Positions 16,063-27,225 of a stretch of DNA of 64,000 nucleotides are shown one piece after another. A program made the position numbers and the translations under genes. The notes beneath the pieces are model-generated. The model was not told where the DNA came from and searched no databases. It worked only from the letters and a program-made list of their open reading frames with translations. Origin of the DNA: Phycisphaerae bacterium (lineage in GTDB: Bacteria > Chloroflexota > Anaerolineae > 4572-78 > J111); the NCBI GenBank assembly GCA_028285035.1, contig JANQQF010000120.1, positions 1 through 64,000 on the forward strand, in the 5' to 3' direction. Within the stretch, counting starts at the first letter, position 1; the number at the start of each line of letters is the position of its first letter.

Positions 16063-19000
16063 CTACTGGTGATGCCGTTGTAGACTTCGTACTCGCAGCG
16101 ACTCCTCCTGCAACACCTTGATACCATTAACCGCCGCTTGGGCTGCTGTTAGGGTGGTGACTAGTGGGATGCCTAAGCTGGCGGCCTCTTTACGAATGAG
16201 TTGTCCATCGGAAAAGGAGGTCGAGCCGAGCGGGGTGTTGATGATCAGTGACACCTCTCCTTCCCGCATCATATCCACCAAATGGGGTTCACCCTCGCTT
16301 ACTTTGTTCACGGCCTGCACCTTCACCCCGACTCGACGTAACATCGCCGCCGTATTATGGGTGGCCATCAATCGAAAGCCTAGGCGCGATAAATCACGGC
16401 CCAGCTTCAAGGCCGCACTCTTATCAAAATCATTCACGCTGATGACGACCGCCCCTTTATCTGGCTCAGGTAAATTATCACCCGCTGCCATTTGCGCCTT
16501 GGCAAACGCGGCACCAAAACGGTTAGCGTGCCCCATCACTTCACCCGTAGAGCGCATCTCTGGGCCAAGAATGGCATCCACCCCAGGGAACTTACGGAAG
16601 GGTAGCACCGCCTCTTTGACAAAGAAACCATTGATTTGTGGCTGCCGAATAAAGCCAATTTGTTTTAGTGACTCACCCGCCATCACCCGGGCCGCGATTT
16701 TAGCCAGCGGCGTATTGGTCGCTTTACTTACAAAAGGCACGGTTCGGCTGGCCCGTGGATTAACTTCCAACACATATACCACATCATCCTTGATGGCATA
16801 TTGGACATTCATTAAGCCTCGTACATTCAAGGCCCGCCCTAATTTTTCGGTGTAATCTTTGATGATGTTCAGATGATAGGCACTGATTTTGTAGGGTGGC
16901 AAGACACAAGCGCTGTCACCACTATGCACACCCGCCTCTTCAATGTGCTGCATCACCCCCCCAATCACGACCCGACCACCATCGGGCAATCCACAATCGG
17001 CGACCGCATCGACATCAACCTCAAAGGTATCTTCTAGATAATGGTCGATCAGAATTGGTCTACCTGGTGCCGCTGCAATTGCCTCATTGACATAGCTTTC
17101 CAAGGCATCTTCGTCATAAACGATGGCCATCGCTCGCCCGCCGAGTACGAAGGAAGGTCGTACAAGAACGGGGTAGCCGATTTTGGCCGCAACCGCTTGG
17201 GCCTCCGCCAAGTTCATCGCGGTGCCGTTCGGGGGACGGTCGATGCCTAATTCATCCAGCAAGGCATCAAATTGCTCTCGATCTTCAGCCATTGCAATCG
17301 CCTCAGGCAAAGTACCCCAAATGGGGGCGCCTGCTACCGCCAAGCCCTCTGCCAAATTAAGCGGCGTTTGTCCCCCAAACTGAACAATCAAGCCATCTGG
17401 CTTTTCAACATCGATAATGTTGAGGACATCCTCCAGCGTAAGTGGTTCGAAGTAGAGGCGATCGGCCGTATCGTAATCGGTGCTGACCGTTTCCGGGTTA
17501 CAGTTGACCATAATCGTTTCATAGCCCGCCTCGCGCAAGGCAAAACAAGCGTGGACACAACAGTAATCAAACTCGATGCCCTGCCCAATTCGATTCGGTC
17601 CCCCGCCCAAAATCATCACTTTTTTTCGATCCGTGGGTTGGGCCTCACATTGGGTTTCGTAGGTCGAATAGAGATAAGGCGTGTGCGCCTCAAACTCGGC
17701 GGCGCAGGTATCAACGCGATGATAAACAGGCATGATATCGAGGTCGAGTCGCTTTTTGCGAATATCGGTGGAGGAGATGGCCTCTTTGTCGATGAGTTTG
17801 GCAATCGTGTCGTCGGAGATGCCAAGACGTTTGGCTTGGCGTAACAGATGAGTCGGGAACGCGTCGAGCGTTTGAGCCGCAATCGCCTGCTCCATCTCCA
17901 CAATTTGAGCGAGTTGATCGACAAACCAGGCATCGTAGCTCGTCGCCTCGACGACAGCTTCCTGTGGTGCGCCCGCGTGTAGGCAGGCCATCACCTGAAA
18001 CAGTCGTTCCCGCGTCGGAGTTTTGAGTTTATCAATCTCTGTCTGCCAATCGTCGACCTCTACCCGCCATTCACCGACTTCTAACCCTCGCAAACCTTTG
18101 CCCAGCGCCTCTTTGAACGTTCGGCCAATGGCCATCACCTCGCCCACACTTTTCATCTGCGGACCCAGAACTGGGTCAACACCAGGGAACTTTTCAAAGG
18201 CCCAGCGCGGTAGTTTGACCACGACATAATCGAGGCTGGGTTCAAAGCTGGCTGGTGTTTCGCGGGTGATATCGTTGGGGATTTCATCGAGCGTGTAGCC
18301 GACGGCGAGCAGAGCCGCAATTTTAGCAATCGGGAAGCCCGTTGCTTTAGAGGCGAGGGCCGATGAGCGGCTGACGCGGGGGTTCATCTCAATGACGACT
18401 AACTCGCCGTCGGCAGGATTGACAGCAAATTGAACATTACTCCCACCTGTTTCTACACCCACTTTGGTTAGCACGGCCCGTGAGCCATCTCGCAGTCGTT
18501 GATATTCTTTGTCGGTCAAGGTTTGGGCTGGGGCAACAGTGATGCTATCGCCAGTATGAACACCCATCGCATCCAAATTCTCAATCGAGCAAACCACCAC
18601 AAAATTGTCGGCACGGTCGCGCATCACCTCGACCTCAAACTCTTTCCAGCCCAACACTGATTGCTCCACTAACACTTCCCCAACAGGGCTGTTGCGACAG
18701 CCATGCTCGACCGCCTGAATGAGTTCGGCTTCATTGGTGGCAATACCACCCCCAGTGCCGCCCAGCGTAAAACTGGCCCGGACGAGGAGCGGATAGCCGA
18801 CTCGTGCGGCTAGTTCCAAGGCCTTGTCTGGCCCATCAGCCACGATGCTCTGTGGGGTGTTCAGGCCAATCTCGCGCATCGCATCCTTAAATAGCTGGCG
18901 ATCCTCCGCGAGCTGCATTGCCTCTAGCGAGGCCCCTAGCAAGGTCACCCCGTACTTTTCCAAAATCCCAGCCTGGGCCAAATCGACGGCCAAGTTGAGG

Positions 19001-19284
19001 GCCGTTTGCCCCCCAACCGTCGGCAAGATGGCGTCAGGTCGCTCTGCCTCAATCACTTTTTCGGCAAACTCGACAGTTAGCGGTTCAACATACGTCGCAT
19101 CGGCAAATTCAGGATCGGTCATAATGGTCGCCGGGTTACTGTTGATCAGAATGACTTGATACCCCTCCGCTTTGAGGACCTTACAGGCTTGTACCCCGCT
19201 GTAGTCAAACTCGCAGGCTTGGCCGATGATGATTGGCCCGGCCCCGAGAATAAGAATAGATTGAATATCATTTCGTTTTGGCAT
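16063..19284 (-). CDS. carB: Carbamoyl-phosphate synthase large subunit
   Basis: A 1073-aa full-length CarB, which makes carbamoyl phosphate from bicarbonate, ATP and ammonia from CarA, feeding pyrimidine and arginine synthesis. The two homologous ATP-grasp halves are clear: the first opens with [20 protein letters not shown] and has [11 protein letters not shown] and [18 protein letters not shown]; the second opens with [18 protein letters not shown] and has [10 protein letters not shown] and [19 protein letters not shown]-terminal MGS-like allosteric domain (about 930-1060) includes NTPLG. A GGAAAT Shine-Dalgarno precedes the ATG. It is separated from carA by two glycosyltransferase genes, one of them broken. 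Confidence 0.98.
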   Translation of the reverse strand: MPKRNDIQSILILGAGPIIIGQACEFDYSGVQACKVLKAEGYQVILINSNPATIMTDPEFADATYVEPLTVEFAEKVIEAERPDAILPTVGGQTALNLAVDLAQAGILEKYGVTLLGASLEAMQLAEDRQLFKDAMREIGLNTPQSIVADGPDKALELAARVGYPLLVRASFTLGGTGGGIATNEAELIQAVEHGCRNSPVGEVLVEQSVLGWKEFEVEVMRDRADNFVVVCSIENLDAMGVHTGDSITVAPAQTLTDKEYQRLRDGSRAVLTKVGVETGGSNVQFAVNPADGELVVIEMNPRVSRSSALASKATGFPIAKIAALLAVGYTLDEIPNDITRETPASFEPSLDYVVVKLPRWAFEKFPGVDPVLGPQMKSVGEVMAIGRTFKEALGKGLRGLEVGEWRVEVDDWQTEIDKLKTPTRERLFQVMACLHAGAPQEAVVEATSYDAWFVDQLAQIVEMEQAIAAQTLDAFPTHLLRQAKRLGISDDTIAKLIDKEAISSTDIRKKRLDLDIMPVYHRVDTCAAEFEAHTPYLYSTYETQCEAQPTDRKKVMILGGGPNRIGQGIEFDYCCVHACFALREAGYETIMVNCNPETVSTDYDTADRLYFEPLTLEDVLNIIDVEKPDGLIVQFGGQTPLNLAEGLAVAGAPIWGTLPEAIAMAEDREQFDALLDELGIDRPPNGTAMNLAEAQAVAAKIGYPVLVRPSFVLGGRAMAIVYDEDALESYVNEAIAAAPGRPILIDHYLEDTFEVDVDAVADCGLPDGGRVVIGGVMQHIEEAGVHSGDSACVLPPYKISAYHLNIIKDYTEKLGRALNVRGLMNVQYAIKDDVVYVLEVNPRASRTVPFVSKATNTPLAKIAARVMAGESLKQIGFIRQPQINGFFVKEAVLPFRKFPGVDAILGPEMRSTGEVMGHANRFGAAFAKAQMAAGDNLPEPDKGAVVISVNDFDKSAALKLGRDLSRLGFRLMATHNTAAMLRRVGVKVQAVNKVSEGEPHLVDMMREGEVSLIINTPLGSTSFSDGQLIRKEAASLGIPLVTTLTAAQAAVNGIKVLQEESLRVRSLQRHHQ

Positions 19285-19342
19285 TTTAATTTCCTGAAAG
19301 AATGTATAAACTAAATTGTGCTAACTTTACGGTTTAATTAGA

Positions 19343-20835
19343 TTAATTCAGCGTAACCTGATAAATTTCAAATTGTCGAATATGGTTGGGTTTAGGAAAG
19401 TTAGCTACAGGAGTTAGGGTGACAAGCCCTTGGATATCTGTAAGGTGGTCATCACTAGCTGAGCGATCAATAACAAAAAAAACGGGCGCTGATTGCGATG
19501 CTAATTGTCCTGCAAATTGACTGAGATCAGTCCCTAAATCTACTTCCATTAGTAAAATCGGAACTTCCTCGTGCATAAAAATCAACTCTAACCCTTCATT
19601 TAATGGACTAGCATTACGATCACGGACTACAATTATAAATCCCTGTTCTGTTGCTAGCTGATGGAAATAATTAGCAACGTCGACTAATCTATATAGCCCA
19701 TTCACTTTCCACATATTGTGATCGATCAATATCAGGAAACGCTGCTTGAACTGGATCTGTTAATAACAATCGATTAAAGTTAAAACCCGCGATAGTTATG
19801 AGACAAATTATGCCGAATTGTAGTACCTCGCTTCGCTGCCAGTTAAAACGAGTTTTTAAGTATTGTGCTAAGCCATCTGCTTGAATAGTAATGAGTAACA
19901 ATATTAATGGAACGATAGGTACCAGGTAGCGTGGGTACCACACATTACTAATTATTGCCAATGCTCCCCACCAGGTGCCAATAATTATCAGTAATACTAG
20001 GAATATTCTTTGGCGGATAAATAGGAGTGATAAGCTAGCGATACAAGCCAATCCAAATCCAATTGGTGTTAAATAGGTTAAGAACCAAGACATACTAAGT
20101 TTGATGTTTTCCCAGATAAGTAGATCATTACCAGTGACTGCGTTATTACCTAATTTGTTTGTCATAACTCCAAAAAGAGCTTGCTGATCTAACAAGATAG
20201 GCCAGAGCATCAGACCTGCTAAACCATAAATCCAAATAAGCTGCCTCAGCCAAGAACGATTTGGCTTATAATAGAAAATGATTACAAGGATGGGGATCAT
20301 AAAAAGTAAAGCCCCATAAAGTTTAGTTAGCGCACCTCCGCTCATGGTCAATGCCAAACTAAGGCCTAGTAACCAATACCCTGTTTGTCACCAGTACAAA
20401 CTTAGGCAAAGGGTAAATATTAGCAGCATTGTTAGAAAGCCATCAACCAAAGCCATCCGATCATGAAATAAAGTATAGGGAGTAACAATATAAAGAAAAG
20501 CAGTTGATATCCCAATCTGTGGGCGCTCTATCAACCGACCAAACCATAGCAATCCAAGTAATGTCAATCCGCCAGTAAAAACAGAGAACAATCGTCCAGC
20601 CCACAACAAATCAGACACATTGGGGATGAACAGCGCATATATCCAAATTGGTAGGAATTTGCGTAGCTAATCCCATACAACTGTCCCGTTTTAGCTGTCT
20701 TTAGTGCCTCACTGAGATGAATGCCTTCATCGACAAATATGGGGAGAATCATCAAGTTTGTCAATCGGGTCAAGAGGAAATACCAAAACAAACAATAATT
20801 ACTCCTGGCCCCCCAAATGACTTAAGTGTAGACAT
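19343..20835 (-). pseudogene. Decayed paralogue of the neighbouring membrane glycosyltransferase
   Basis: Pieces in different frames align end to end with the intact gene at 21161-22717: LTRLTNLMILPIFVDEGIHLSEA; then IYALF.PNVSDLLWAGRLFSVF; RPQIGISTAFLYIVTP and HDRMALVDGFLTMLL; GGALTKLYGALLFMIP; and a C-terminal part from YRLVDVANYFHQ to the end. Lesions: a shift in the G tract near 20810, a shift near 20650, a TGG-to-TGA nonsense codon at about 20385 (LYW followed by stop, where the paralogue has YWW), and a shift near 19705 (SEWA/YRL). The start ATG with GAGGAAAAAT is at 20835. Multiple independent lesions make this a true pseudogene rather than a sequencing slip. Confidence 0.85.
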
Positions 20836-21160
20836 ATTTTTCCTCTGCAAATAAAACTAAAGCCCAGATATGTTGACTTGTGAAACTGGTAGTCCAATCT
20901 TATATCCTGAAATTTTGACCCTCATTGTATTTCCGCATAGAACCAATACACCCCCAAAAAACAATAGTCGATACAGGTAAGCCCAATTTGTTTCAATCAA
21001 TTCCAGGTGTTGTTTTTTGATCCCACCATCTTACTCAGATAGTCTTTATTTTCAATTCTCTACTTTTCTTTTTTTATGTTGTATTTAACTCAAGCTTTAA
21101 TCAAAACTGTGCAATCTATATCATTAGTATCAACGAAATGAAGTTGAACATTGGCGATAT
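20836..21160. other. 325-bp gap, nothing recognised
   Basis: AT-rich spacer between the broken and intact glycosyltransferase genes. It must hold the 3' end of the intact gene and any promoter for the broken copy. I see no coding potential, strong hairpin or repeat in it. Confidence 0.5.
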
Positions 21161-22717
21161 TTAGTTTGAGTGAGCTGCTAATGTAACCTGATAAATTTCT
21201 ATCTGTCGAATATCATTTGGTTTAGAAAAAGTGGCGGCAGGTGTCAGGGTGACAAGCCCTTGGATATTTGTAAGGGGGGCTGCTTGGGCTGGGCGATCTA
21301 TGACGTAAAAAACGGGATCGGATTGAAGTGCCAAATGGGCCGCAAGCTCACTGAGATCAGAATTTAAGTTGACATCAATCACCTTAATGGATGGGTTCTT
21401 ATCTTGAAGGATTACATCCAGACTTGGTCTTAGTGAAGTCATCCTATGACTGCGAACCACAATGACTGAGCCTTGTTTGGCCGCAACTTGGTGGAAATAA
21501 TCTGCTACATCCGTTAATCGATAGCCAGCCCACTCACTTTCGATATATTGCTCTCGATCAGCAGTGGGAAACATGGCTTGCGTTGGGTTTGTGATCAGCA
21601 ATCGATTGAAGTTAAAGCTGACAAGGGTGATAAGACAAACAACACCAAATTGGAGTAGATTACTTCGTTGCCAATTAAATTGGTTTTTTAATAATTGAGC
21701 CAGACCATATGTTTGAAGTGCAATCAGGAAAAGTAACAATGGTGTTATCGGAAGAAGGTAGCGGGGGTACCACGCATCGCTGATCACGACGAATATTCCC
21801 CACCAAAGCCCAATAATGCCTAACAGGATTAATGATGGACGTTGTTTGATAAACAGGAGTGATAGACTTGCTAAACATGCTATTCCAAACCCAATGGGGG
21901 TTAAATAGCTGATTAACCAGGAGGAACTCAGTTGAATGTTTTCAAAGATTAAATTACCGTTGCCATTAACATTGTTACCGCTCAGTTTACTATCAATATC
22001 GTCTAACAATCCTTGCTGCTCTAAAAAAACCGGCCAGAGCATAAGACTTGCTAATCCATAAATCCAAATGAGTTGCTTTAGCCAAGGACGATTTGGTTTG
22101 TAATCCAACACAATGACAACAACCGGAATAATAAAGAGGAAGATGCCATATAATTTAGTGATCCCACCACTCCCCAATATAATGGCTAAACTTATGCCTG
22201 CTAACCAGTTGCCCGTTTTCCACCAATATATGGCAAAACAGAGACTATAAACTAATAAGGTTGTTAGAAAGCCATCTACAAGAGCCATTCGGTCATGGAA
22301 TAAGGTGAATGGGGTGATAACATATAGAAAAGCTGCTGCTAATCCGACTTGAGGACGCTCTATTAATCGACCTAGCCATAATAAACCTAGCAAAGTTAAA
22401 AAGCCTGCAATTACAGAAAAAAGGCGGCTAGACCATAATGGATTAGATACATTAGGTGTAAATAACGCATAGAGCCAAATGGGTAGATATTTACCTGTAT
22501 CAGTGACACCTATAAGTTGCTGAGTTTCTGCTATCTCTATGGCCCAAGACAAATGAATGCCTTCGTCAATAAATATCGGTAAAATCGTCAGGTTTGTTAA
22601 GCGAGTTATGAGAAATATCAGAAAACACAGAGCTAGTATTATTTGTGACCAAAAGGGTCTAACTTCAACCATCATGTCTCTCTCTTTATAGGATAAAGAG
22701 GAGAATAAATCACCCAT
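21161..22717 (-). CDS. Membrane glycosyltransferase, GT39/ArnT-PMT-like
   Basis: A 518-aa polytopic protein with about 9-11 spans and a soluble C-terminal domain (about 385-515). The first extracytoplasmic loop carries the acidic pair of the PMT/ArnT superfamily (ILPIFIDEGIH). HDRMALVDGF in a later loop is also typical. Such enzymes move sugars from polyprenyl-phosphate donors to lipids or proteins on the outer face of the membrane. The acceptor here is unknown. The start at 22717 lies 7 nt after the carA stop. A second start at about 22675 (MMVEVRPF) has its own AAGAGAGA purine tract. It is cotranscribed with carA. Confidence 0.8.
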   Translation of the reverse strand: MGDLFSSLSYKERDMMVEVRPFWSQIILALCFLIFLITRLTNLTILPIFIDEGIHLSWAIEIAETQQLIGVTDTGKYLPIWLYALFTPNVSNPLWSSRLFSVIAGFLTLLGLLWLGRLIERPQVGLAAAFLYVITPFTLFHDRMALVDGFLTTLLVYSLCFAIYWWKTGNWLAGISLAIILGSGGITKLYGIFLFIIPVVVIVLDYKPNRPWLKQLIWIYGLASLMLWPVFLEQQGLLDDIDSKLSGNNVNGNGNLIFENIQLSSSWLISYLTPIGFGIACLASLSLLFIKQRPSLILLGIIGLWWGIFVVISDAWYPRYLLPITPLLLFLIALQTYGLAQLLKNQFNWQRSNLLQFGVVCLITLVSFNFNRLLITNPTQAMFPTADREQYIESEWAGYRLTDVADYFHQVAAKQGSVIVVRSHRMTSLRPSLDVILQDKNPSIKVIDVNLNSDLSELAAHLALQSDPVFYVIDRPAQAAPLTNIQGLVTLTPAATFSKPNDIRQIEIYQVTLAAHSN

Positions 22718-22723
22718 TTATTC

Positions 22724-23863
22724 CTATCCTTTATCTCCTCCCATCATCGCCACAAACTGCTCGAAGAATCCGTAGGCATCGTGCGGTCCGGGTGACGCTT
22801 CCGGGTGATACTGAATGCTAAAGACGGGCTTTTCTTTATGAGCCAGTCCTTCGATACAATTGTCGTTCAAATTGATGTGACTCACCGCCACATCCTCTGG
22901 CAAGGACCCCGCCGTGATGGCAAAGCCGTGATTGTGGCTGGTGATGGTCACTTCGCGTGAGTCTTCATCTCGAACAGGCTGATTACCGCCGCGATGCCCA
23001 AACTTAAGCTTGTGGGTCTCGCCACCTAAAGCCAGCCCCAAAATCTGGTGACCGAGACAGATACCAAACATCGGCAAGTCGGTTTCAAGTAGGGTTTTTG
23101 TCGTTTCAATAGCGTAAGTAACAGCCGCAGGGTCGCCGGGGCCATTAGACAGAAAAATGCCGTCAGGATTAAGCGCCAGGGCTTCGTCAGCGGAGGTTGT
23201 AGCTGGCACGACAGTGACCCGACAGCCGCTATCGGTCAGGAGGCGCAGGATATTGTGCTTGATGCCAAAGTCATAGGCAACGATGTGTTGTAGATTGCTT
23301 TTAGGTTGGTGAGTTTGCCATTCAGGCTGAACTCCTGCCTCCCAATGGTATGACTCAGGGCAGGTGACCTCTTTAACCAAGTCGCGCCCCTCCATTGAGG
23401 GAGCAGTTCGGGCCATATTGACCAGATCATCGGCTGAGAGTGCCTCATCGCTTGAGAAGGCGGCCATCATCGCCCCTTGGGTGCGAATATGGCGGACCAA
23501 AGCGCGGGTATCGACTTCAGTCAAACCGGGCAGGTTGTTCTGTTGAAGGTAGTCGGGTAAAGATTGACCTGCGCGCCAGTTGCTGACACGGCGGCTCACC
23601 TCACGAACAATGAGGCCTGCCGCCCATGCGCGACTGGCCTCAACATCATCGTCGTTTACCCCCACATTGCCAATGTGAGGATAGGTCATTGTTACAATTT
23701 GCCCACAATATGATGGATCGGTCAGGATCTCCTGATAGCCCGTCATACTGGTGTTAAATACCACCTCTCCCGTCATTGTGGTCGGGGCACCAAAGGAGAG
23801 GCCTGTAAATATAGTCCCGTCAGCCAGGGCAAGTGTCGCTAGCGGGTATGTCTGAGTAGCCAT
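22724..23863 (-). CDS. carA: Carbamoyl-phosphate synthase small (glutaminase) subunit
   Basis: A 379-aa CarA. The N-terminal small-chain domain ([22 protein letters not shown]) is followed by a class I glutamine amidotransferase domain with the Cys nucleophile in [11 protein letters not shown] and the His-Glu pair in [11 protein letters not shown]. It hydrolyses glutamine and channels ammonia to CarB. A GGAG Shine-Dalgarno lies before the ATG. It is the first gene of a minus-strand group that reaches carB only after two glycosyltransferase genes. Confidence 0.97.
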   Translation of the reverse strand: MATQTYPLATLALADGTIFTGLSFGAPTTMTGEVVFNTSMTGYQEILTDPSYCGQIVTMTYPHIGNVGVNDDDVEASRAWAAGLIVREVSRRVSNWRAGQSLPDYLQQNNLPGLTEVDTRALVRHIRTQGAMMAAFSSDEALSADDLVNMARTAPSMEGRDLVKEVTCPESYHWEAGVQPEWQTHQPKSNLQHIVAYDFGIKHNILRLLTDSGCRVTVVPATTSADEALALNPDGIFLSNGPGDPAAVTYAIETTKTLLETDLPMFGICLGHQILGLALGGETHKLKFGHRGGNQPVRDEDSREVTITSHNHGFAITAGSLPEDVAVSHINLNDNCIEGLAHKEKPVFSIQYHPEASPGPHDAYGFFEQFVAMMGGDKG

Positions 23864-23906
23864 TCAAATTTTTCTCCACATTTATAAAAGGAGATTGGAG
23901 ATGTTG

Positions 23907-23972
23907 AGGTAATTGGTAAATAGTAATTAGTTATACTAGCGTTCAATTACCATTTATCAATTACTATTTACA
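23907..23972. repeat. AT-rich palindromic repeat upstream of carA
   Basis: GGTAATTGGTAAATAGTAATT and AATTACCATTTATCAATTAC form an inverted repeat of the family at 7524-7586. It lies between serS (its 3' side) and carA (its 5' side). Confidence 0.65.
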
Positions 23973-24032
23973 AACTACGATCGGTCAAGATACTATAATC
24001 TTAGTTTAGCCCTAATCTCCAATCTCCCAAAT

Positions 24033-25319
24033 TTACTTTATCACCTCAAGTCCGCCGAGATAAGGGCGTAACACCTCAGGGACAACAATGCTACCATCGG
24101 CCTGCTGGTAATTTTCCATGATGGCAATCATCAAGCGACCAGGGGGCAAGCCACTGCCATTGAGCGTATGGATAAACTCTGGCTTGGTCCCTTTTTCACG
24201 GCGGAACCGGATGTTAGCGCGGCGAGCTTGGAAGGCCTCAACATTACTACAACTGCTGATTTCCATCCACTCACCTTCCCCCTCAGGGCCGGGTACCCAC
24301 GCCTCAAGGTCATACTTTTTCGCCGCCGCAAAGCCTAAATCGCCAGTACAGATTTCAACAACCCGATAGGGCAATTTAAGCATTTGGCACAGCTTTTCGG
24401 CATTGCCCACAATTTCTTCTAGATGGTCATAGCTATCTTCGGGCAGAGTATAGTGATACATCTCAACTTTTTCAAATTGATGCACCCGCTTGATACCACG
24501 TACATCTCGACCCGCACTCATTTTTTCCCGCCGGAAACAAGGCGTGTGGGCGATATAACGGATGGGTAGCTCATCAGCATCGAGAATTTCATCGGCAAAA
24601 ATGTTGGTTAGTGGCACTTCAGCCGTTCCGATGAACCAGTAATCTTCTTCGGCATCGTAATACATATTGTCACGGAATTTTGGCAGGTGAGCCGCGCCGT
24701 ACATCGCTTGTTCACGGACCATAAACGGTGGATACACTTCAGTGTAGCCGTGCTCCTGTACGCCCATGTCGATAAACCAGTTGGCTAAGGCCCGGTGGAG
24801 TGACGCCCCAGCCCCTTTGAAAAAGTAGAAGCGGGTCCCACTGACCTTGACCCCACGCTCAAAGTCGATGATGTCCAAGGCCTCGGCCAAATCCCAGTGG
24901 GCTTTTGGCTCAAAATCGAACTCAGGTGGATCACCCCAGCGACGGACTTCCACATTGTCATTTTCGGTCGGACCAATGGGGACGCTGTCGTGTGGCATAT
25001 TCGGAACGTGTAACTGCTTGTCAAGTGAGCTGGCCTCCACCTCACGCAAAATTTCATCGATTTCTTTGATGCGATCCCCAATCTCTGTCATGCGTTGCTT
25101 CTGCGCTTGGGCATCATCTTTTTTCCCCTGGCGCATCAGATTTCCAATTTCCTTACTGCCTGCGTTCCGTTCTTGCCGCAAGGCTTCCACTTCCTGCAAC
25201 ATCTCCCGACGCCGTGCATCAAGTGCCAAAATCTCATCAATCGGAGCCTCAATGTTCAGATCAATAAGCTTGGTTTTTACCACATCAGCATTTTCACGAA
25301 TATAGTTTAGATCAAGCAC
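24033..25319 (-). CDS. serS: Seryl-tRNA synthetase
   Basis: A 428-aa class II seryl-tRNA synthetase. The N-terminal tRNA-binding coiled coil is about 25-105. The catalytic core has motif 2 in [14 protein letters not shown], the [13 protein letters not shown] block and motif 3 in [15 protein letters not shown]. The start is a GTG at 25319 with AAAGGAG 7-8 nt upstream, giving [10 protein letters not shown], the usual N-terminus. A T-box leader with a likely Ser specifier lies upstream, but a nuclease-family gene is between the two. Confidence 0.97.
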   Translation of the reverse strand: MLDLNYIRENADVVKTKLIDLNIEAPIDEILALDARRREMLQEVEALRQERNAGSKEIGNLMRQGKKDDAQAQKQRMTEIGDRIKEIDEILREVEASSLDKQLHVPNMPHDSVPIGPTENDNVEVRRWGDPPEFDFEPKAHWDLAEALDIIDFERGVKVSGTRFYFFKGAGASLHRALANWFIDMGVQEHGYTEVYPPFMVREQAMYGAAHLPKFRDNMYYDAEEDYWFIGTAEVPLTNIFADEILDADELPIRYIAHTPCFRREKMSAGRDVRGIKRVHQFEKVEMYHYTLPEDSYDHLEEIVGNAEKLCQMLKLPYRVVEICTGDLGFAAAKKYDLEAWVPGPEGEGEWMEISSCSNVEAFQARRANIRFRREKGTKPEFIHTLNGSGLPPGRLMIAIMENYQQADGSIVVPEVLRPYLGGLEVIK

Positions 25320-25447
25320 AATAATCTCCTTTGTAAAGTAAAGTAGTCAGTCGCCAGAAATTTATCTTGGTCTTGCCGTGCTATAAGCTCTACTGCACTT
25401 TGCGGATAAACGAGGACGACTGAATGTGTAATAAGAAGCGCGAAAGA

Positions 25448-26695
25448 TCAACCATCACGCTGTTTTGCCAGTTCATCCCACTTAATTTGAGATAAGCTTT
25501 CCCAAATTGATGGTAGGTCCTGTTGTAAAAAGTGTTGCCATTCTTTTTTCACCTTTTGAGACATAGCCTCCAAATCGGAGTCTTCGTAATCTGACTTCTT
25601 TAGAATAAAACGTCGCCAGATCGATGGATAGTTACCCAATGCCCCACTTGCCCGCTTGAATAAGCTTGGATGTTTTTTAGCATGGTCAAGAATGATTTGT
25701 GGGATAGGGACAGGATTTGAGGTTATGAGACGTAGGCGTAGTTCAAGATTATTAGGCCGATTGCGAAATTCTATTTTTATTGGCCAATATTTAATCCCCC
25801 AACCCTGTTCTAATAGTTGGTCATACAAATTACGCGTTTGTCTATCGTAGAAATAAAAAGAGGATTTTTTGATATGTTCTCCACGCTTCAAGTCATACTC
25901 TAACTCAACTTTAGCAAATAGCTGTTCGATATGTTCGGCTAACTCAGTCTGTAAATCAGGTCGATGTTCATAAATCAAATCCAGAGCAGCTTTATGGCGA
26001 GCATAAATCTTCTGGCAAAGTTGGGCAATGTCTGAGTCGCTCACAATATACCTCCTCAACATGATTACATAGTGGGTCATTAAAATGGTAATATCCTGTC
26101 CCAACGTAGAAGCATAAGCCTTAGCTATGGCCTCGATCAAATCGGCGACATCTGTATAACTAAATGCAATGTAAGCATCATAGGAAGGCTCATCACCCTC
26201 CGGCGTAAGATAGATGAAGATTGCTCGATAGTTTGGAAATTCTTGGCGAACAGCTTGATAATAATTTTTAAGCTGTCCAGAATGTTCCGTCGTGTCAATC
26301 TTGTTTTCAATAACGAAAATAAAGCTATTGCTTTGATCTCGGATCAGAATATCAATCCGCCCCTGTCCGTGTCTGTGCCACTCACGAAATACTTCAGCAC
26401 CCCCTAAATCAGCTACGTCAATGTCAATCGCACTGATGGCTGGTCCAGATACACCAACTAAAGCCTGTTTGAGAAATCGTTTGAGAAAGAGGTCGTCTAG
26501 CTGATGATTTTTAGTTGGGTCTAGCAAAAATGCTAAAAAATCAGAATGGCGTAGCTCTTGTCGCACCGCCCCGATGGCTTCAAAGATGTTAAATTCAGCC
26601 AGACGATTTTCCAGTTCTTCCAAATCAGTGTTATTGACAATGAATGCCTCTAACCATTGTTTTTGCTGTTCAGTTGTAGCTTCTAGTGCTTTCAT
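25448..26695 (-). CDS. PD-(D/E)XK nuclease superfamily protein
   Basis: A 415-aa protein (start at 26695, MKALEATTEQ; the longer in-frame extension to 26752 would run into the T-box terminator region). It carries the PD-(D/E)XK core: an Asp in GRIDILIRD, then FVIENKIDTTEHSGQL with the ExK pair, then YYQAV. This matches the PDDEXK_4-type family of uncharacterised proteins, some of them linked to phage or defence loci. The N-terminal block RHSDFLAFLLDPTKNHQLDDLFL is also typical. It sits between the T-box leader and serS, so its transcription may depend on Ser-tRNA charging. No methylase or helicase partner is present. Confidence 0.8.
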   Translation of the reverse strand: MKALEATTEQQKQWLEAFIVNNTDLEELENRLAEFNIFEAIGAVRQELRHSDFLAFLLDPTKNHQLDDLFLKRFLKQALVGVSGPAISAIDIDVADLGGAEVFREWHRHGQGRIDILIRDQSNSFIFVIENKIDTTEHSGQLKNYYQAVRQEFPNYRAIFIYLTPEGDEPSYDAYIAFSYTDVADLIEAIAKAYASTLGQDITILMTHYVIMLRRYIVSDSDIAQLCQKIYARHKAALDLIYEHRPDLQTELAEHIEQLFAKVELEYDLKRGEHIKKSSFYFYDRQTRNLYDQLLEQGWGIKYWPIKIEFRNRPNNLELRLRLITSNPVPIPQIILDHAKKHPSLFKRASGALGNYPSIWRRFILKKSDYEDSDLEAMSQKVKKEWQHFLQQDLPSIWESLSQIKWDELAKQRDG

Positions 26696-26750
26696 AACAA
26701 ATCTATACCCTACGACTTTGCTTACTTGCCACCTTGTACCCCTGATAAAC

Positions 26751-26990
26751 AAAAAGCCCTCGCCCTAATCAAAGGGCGAGGGTTGAACTCGCGGTGCCAC
26801 CTTTTTTCGCGGGGATGATTTGTATTCCCCACAATCTCTCATTACGTGATAACGGTCGTAACCCGGATTGGCTCATCGCCATCCGCTCAGGAGTGGAATT
26901 CAGCCGCTTCTTCGAACGTCTCACACCAACCGACGCCTCTCTGAGCTTCCAAAGCAACCTACTTTTCTCCGTCACAGCGTTAAATTATTG
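26751..26990 (-). promoter_or_regulatory. T-box leader, probably serine-specific
   Basis: On the minus strand: AGTAGG, AGAGAGGCG and GGTTGGTG in the stem I region (about 26970-26930), GAATTCCACTCCTGAG (about 26903-26888), the antiterminator T-box sequence GGTGGCACCGCG (26801-26790), and a terminator CCCTCGCCCT / AGGGCGAGGG (26782-26757) with a T run. The specifier reads TCC if taken directly before ACTCC, matching Ser and the downstream serS; TTC (Phe) is the alternative reading. Uncharged tRNA would favour antitermination. Confidence 0.9.
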
Positions 26991-26996
26991 CCCAGC

Positions 26997-27024
26997 ATTA
27001 TAACACAAAGTTTTTGTTTTGCAA
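26997..27024 (-). promoter_or_regulatory. Promoter of the T-box leader
   Basis: On the minus strand, TTGCAA (27024-27019), a 16-nt spacer and a perfect TATAAT (27002-26997), directly upstream of the leader. From here to 27225 nothing else is seen except the half repeat TTGGAAGGCTGGAAG near 27073. Confidence 0.75.
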
Positions 27025-27225
27025 CCACCAATTTGGGGTGAATTCTAGTAAAACTCAAGAAATATATATGTTTTGGAAGGCTGGAAGATAAGGAGGCTCG
27101 TATAAATTCAATCTGTAATTGTAGTTGCTTAGAGCTCCAAAATTGAAATATGTACTTTTTGGATTCGACTTTACCTGAACCTAAAATATAGTGACGTTTA
27201 GGATGATGGGAAGGAGATTTTGATT

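Noticed and set aside
20383..20388. In-frame TGA in the minus-strand glycosyltransferase copy as a second selenocysteine site or alternative code
   Set aside because: The paralogue has Trp (YWW), not Cys, at this codon, and the gene carries several other frameshifts. It is a nonsense mutation in a pseudogene.
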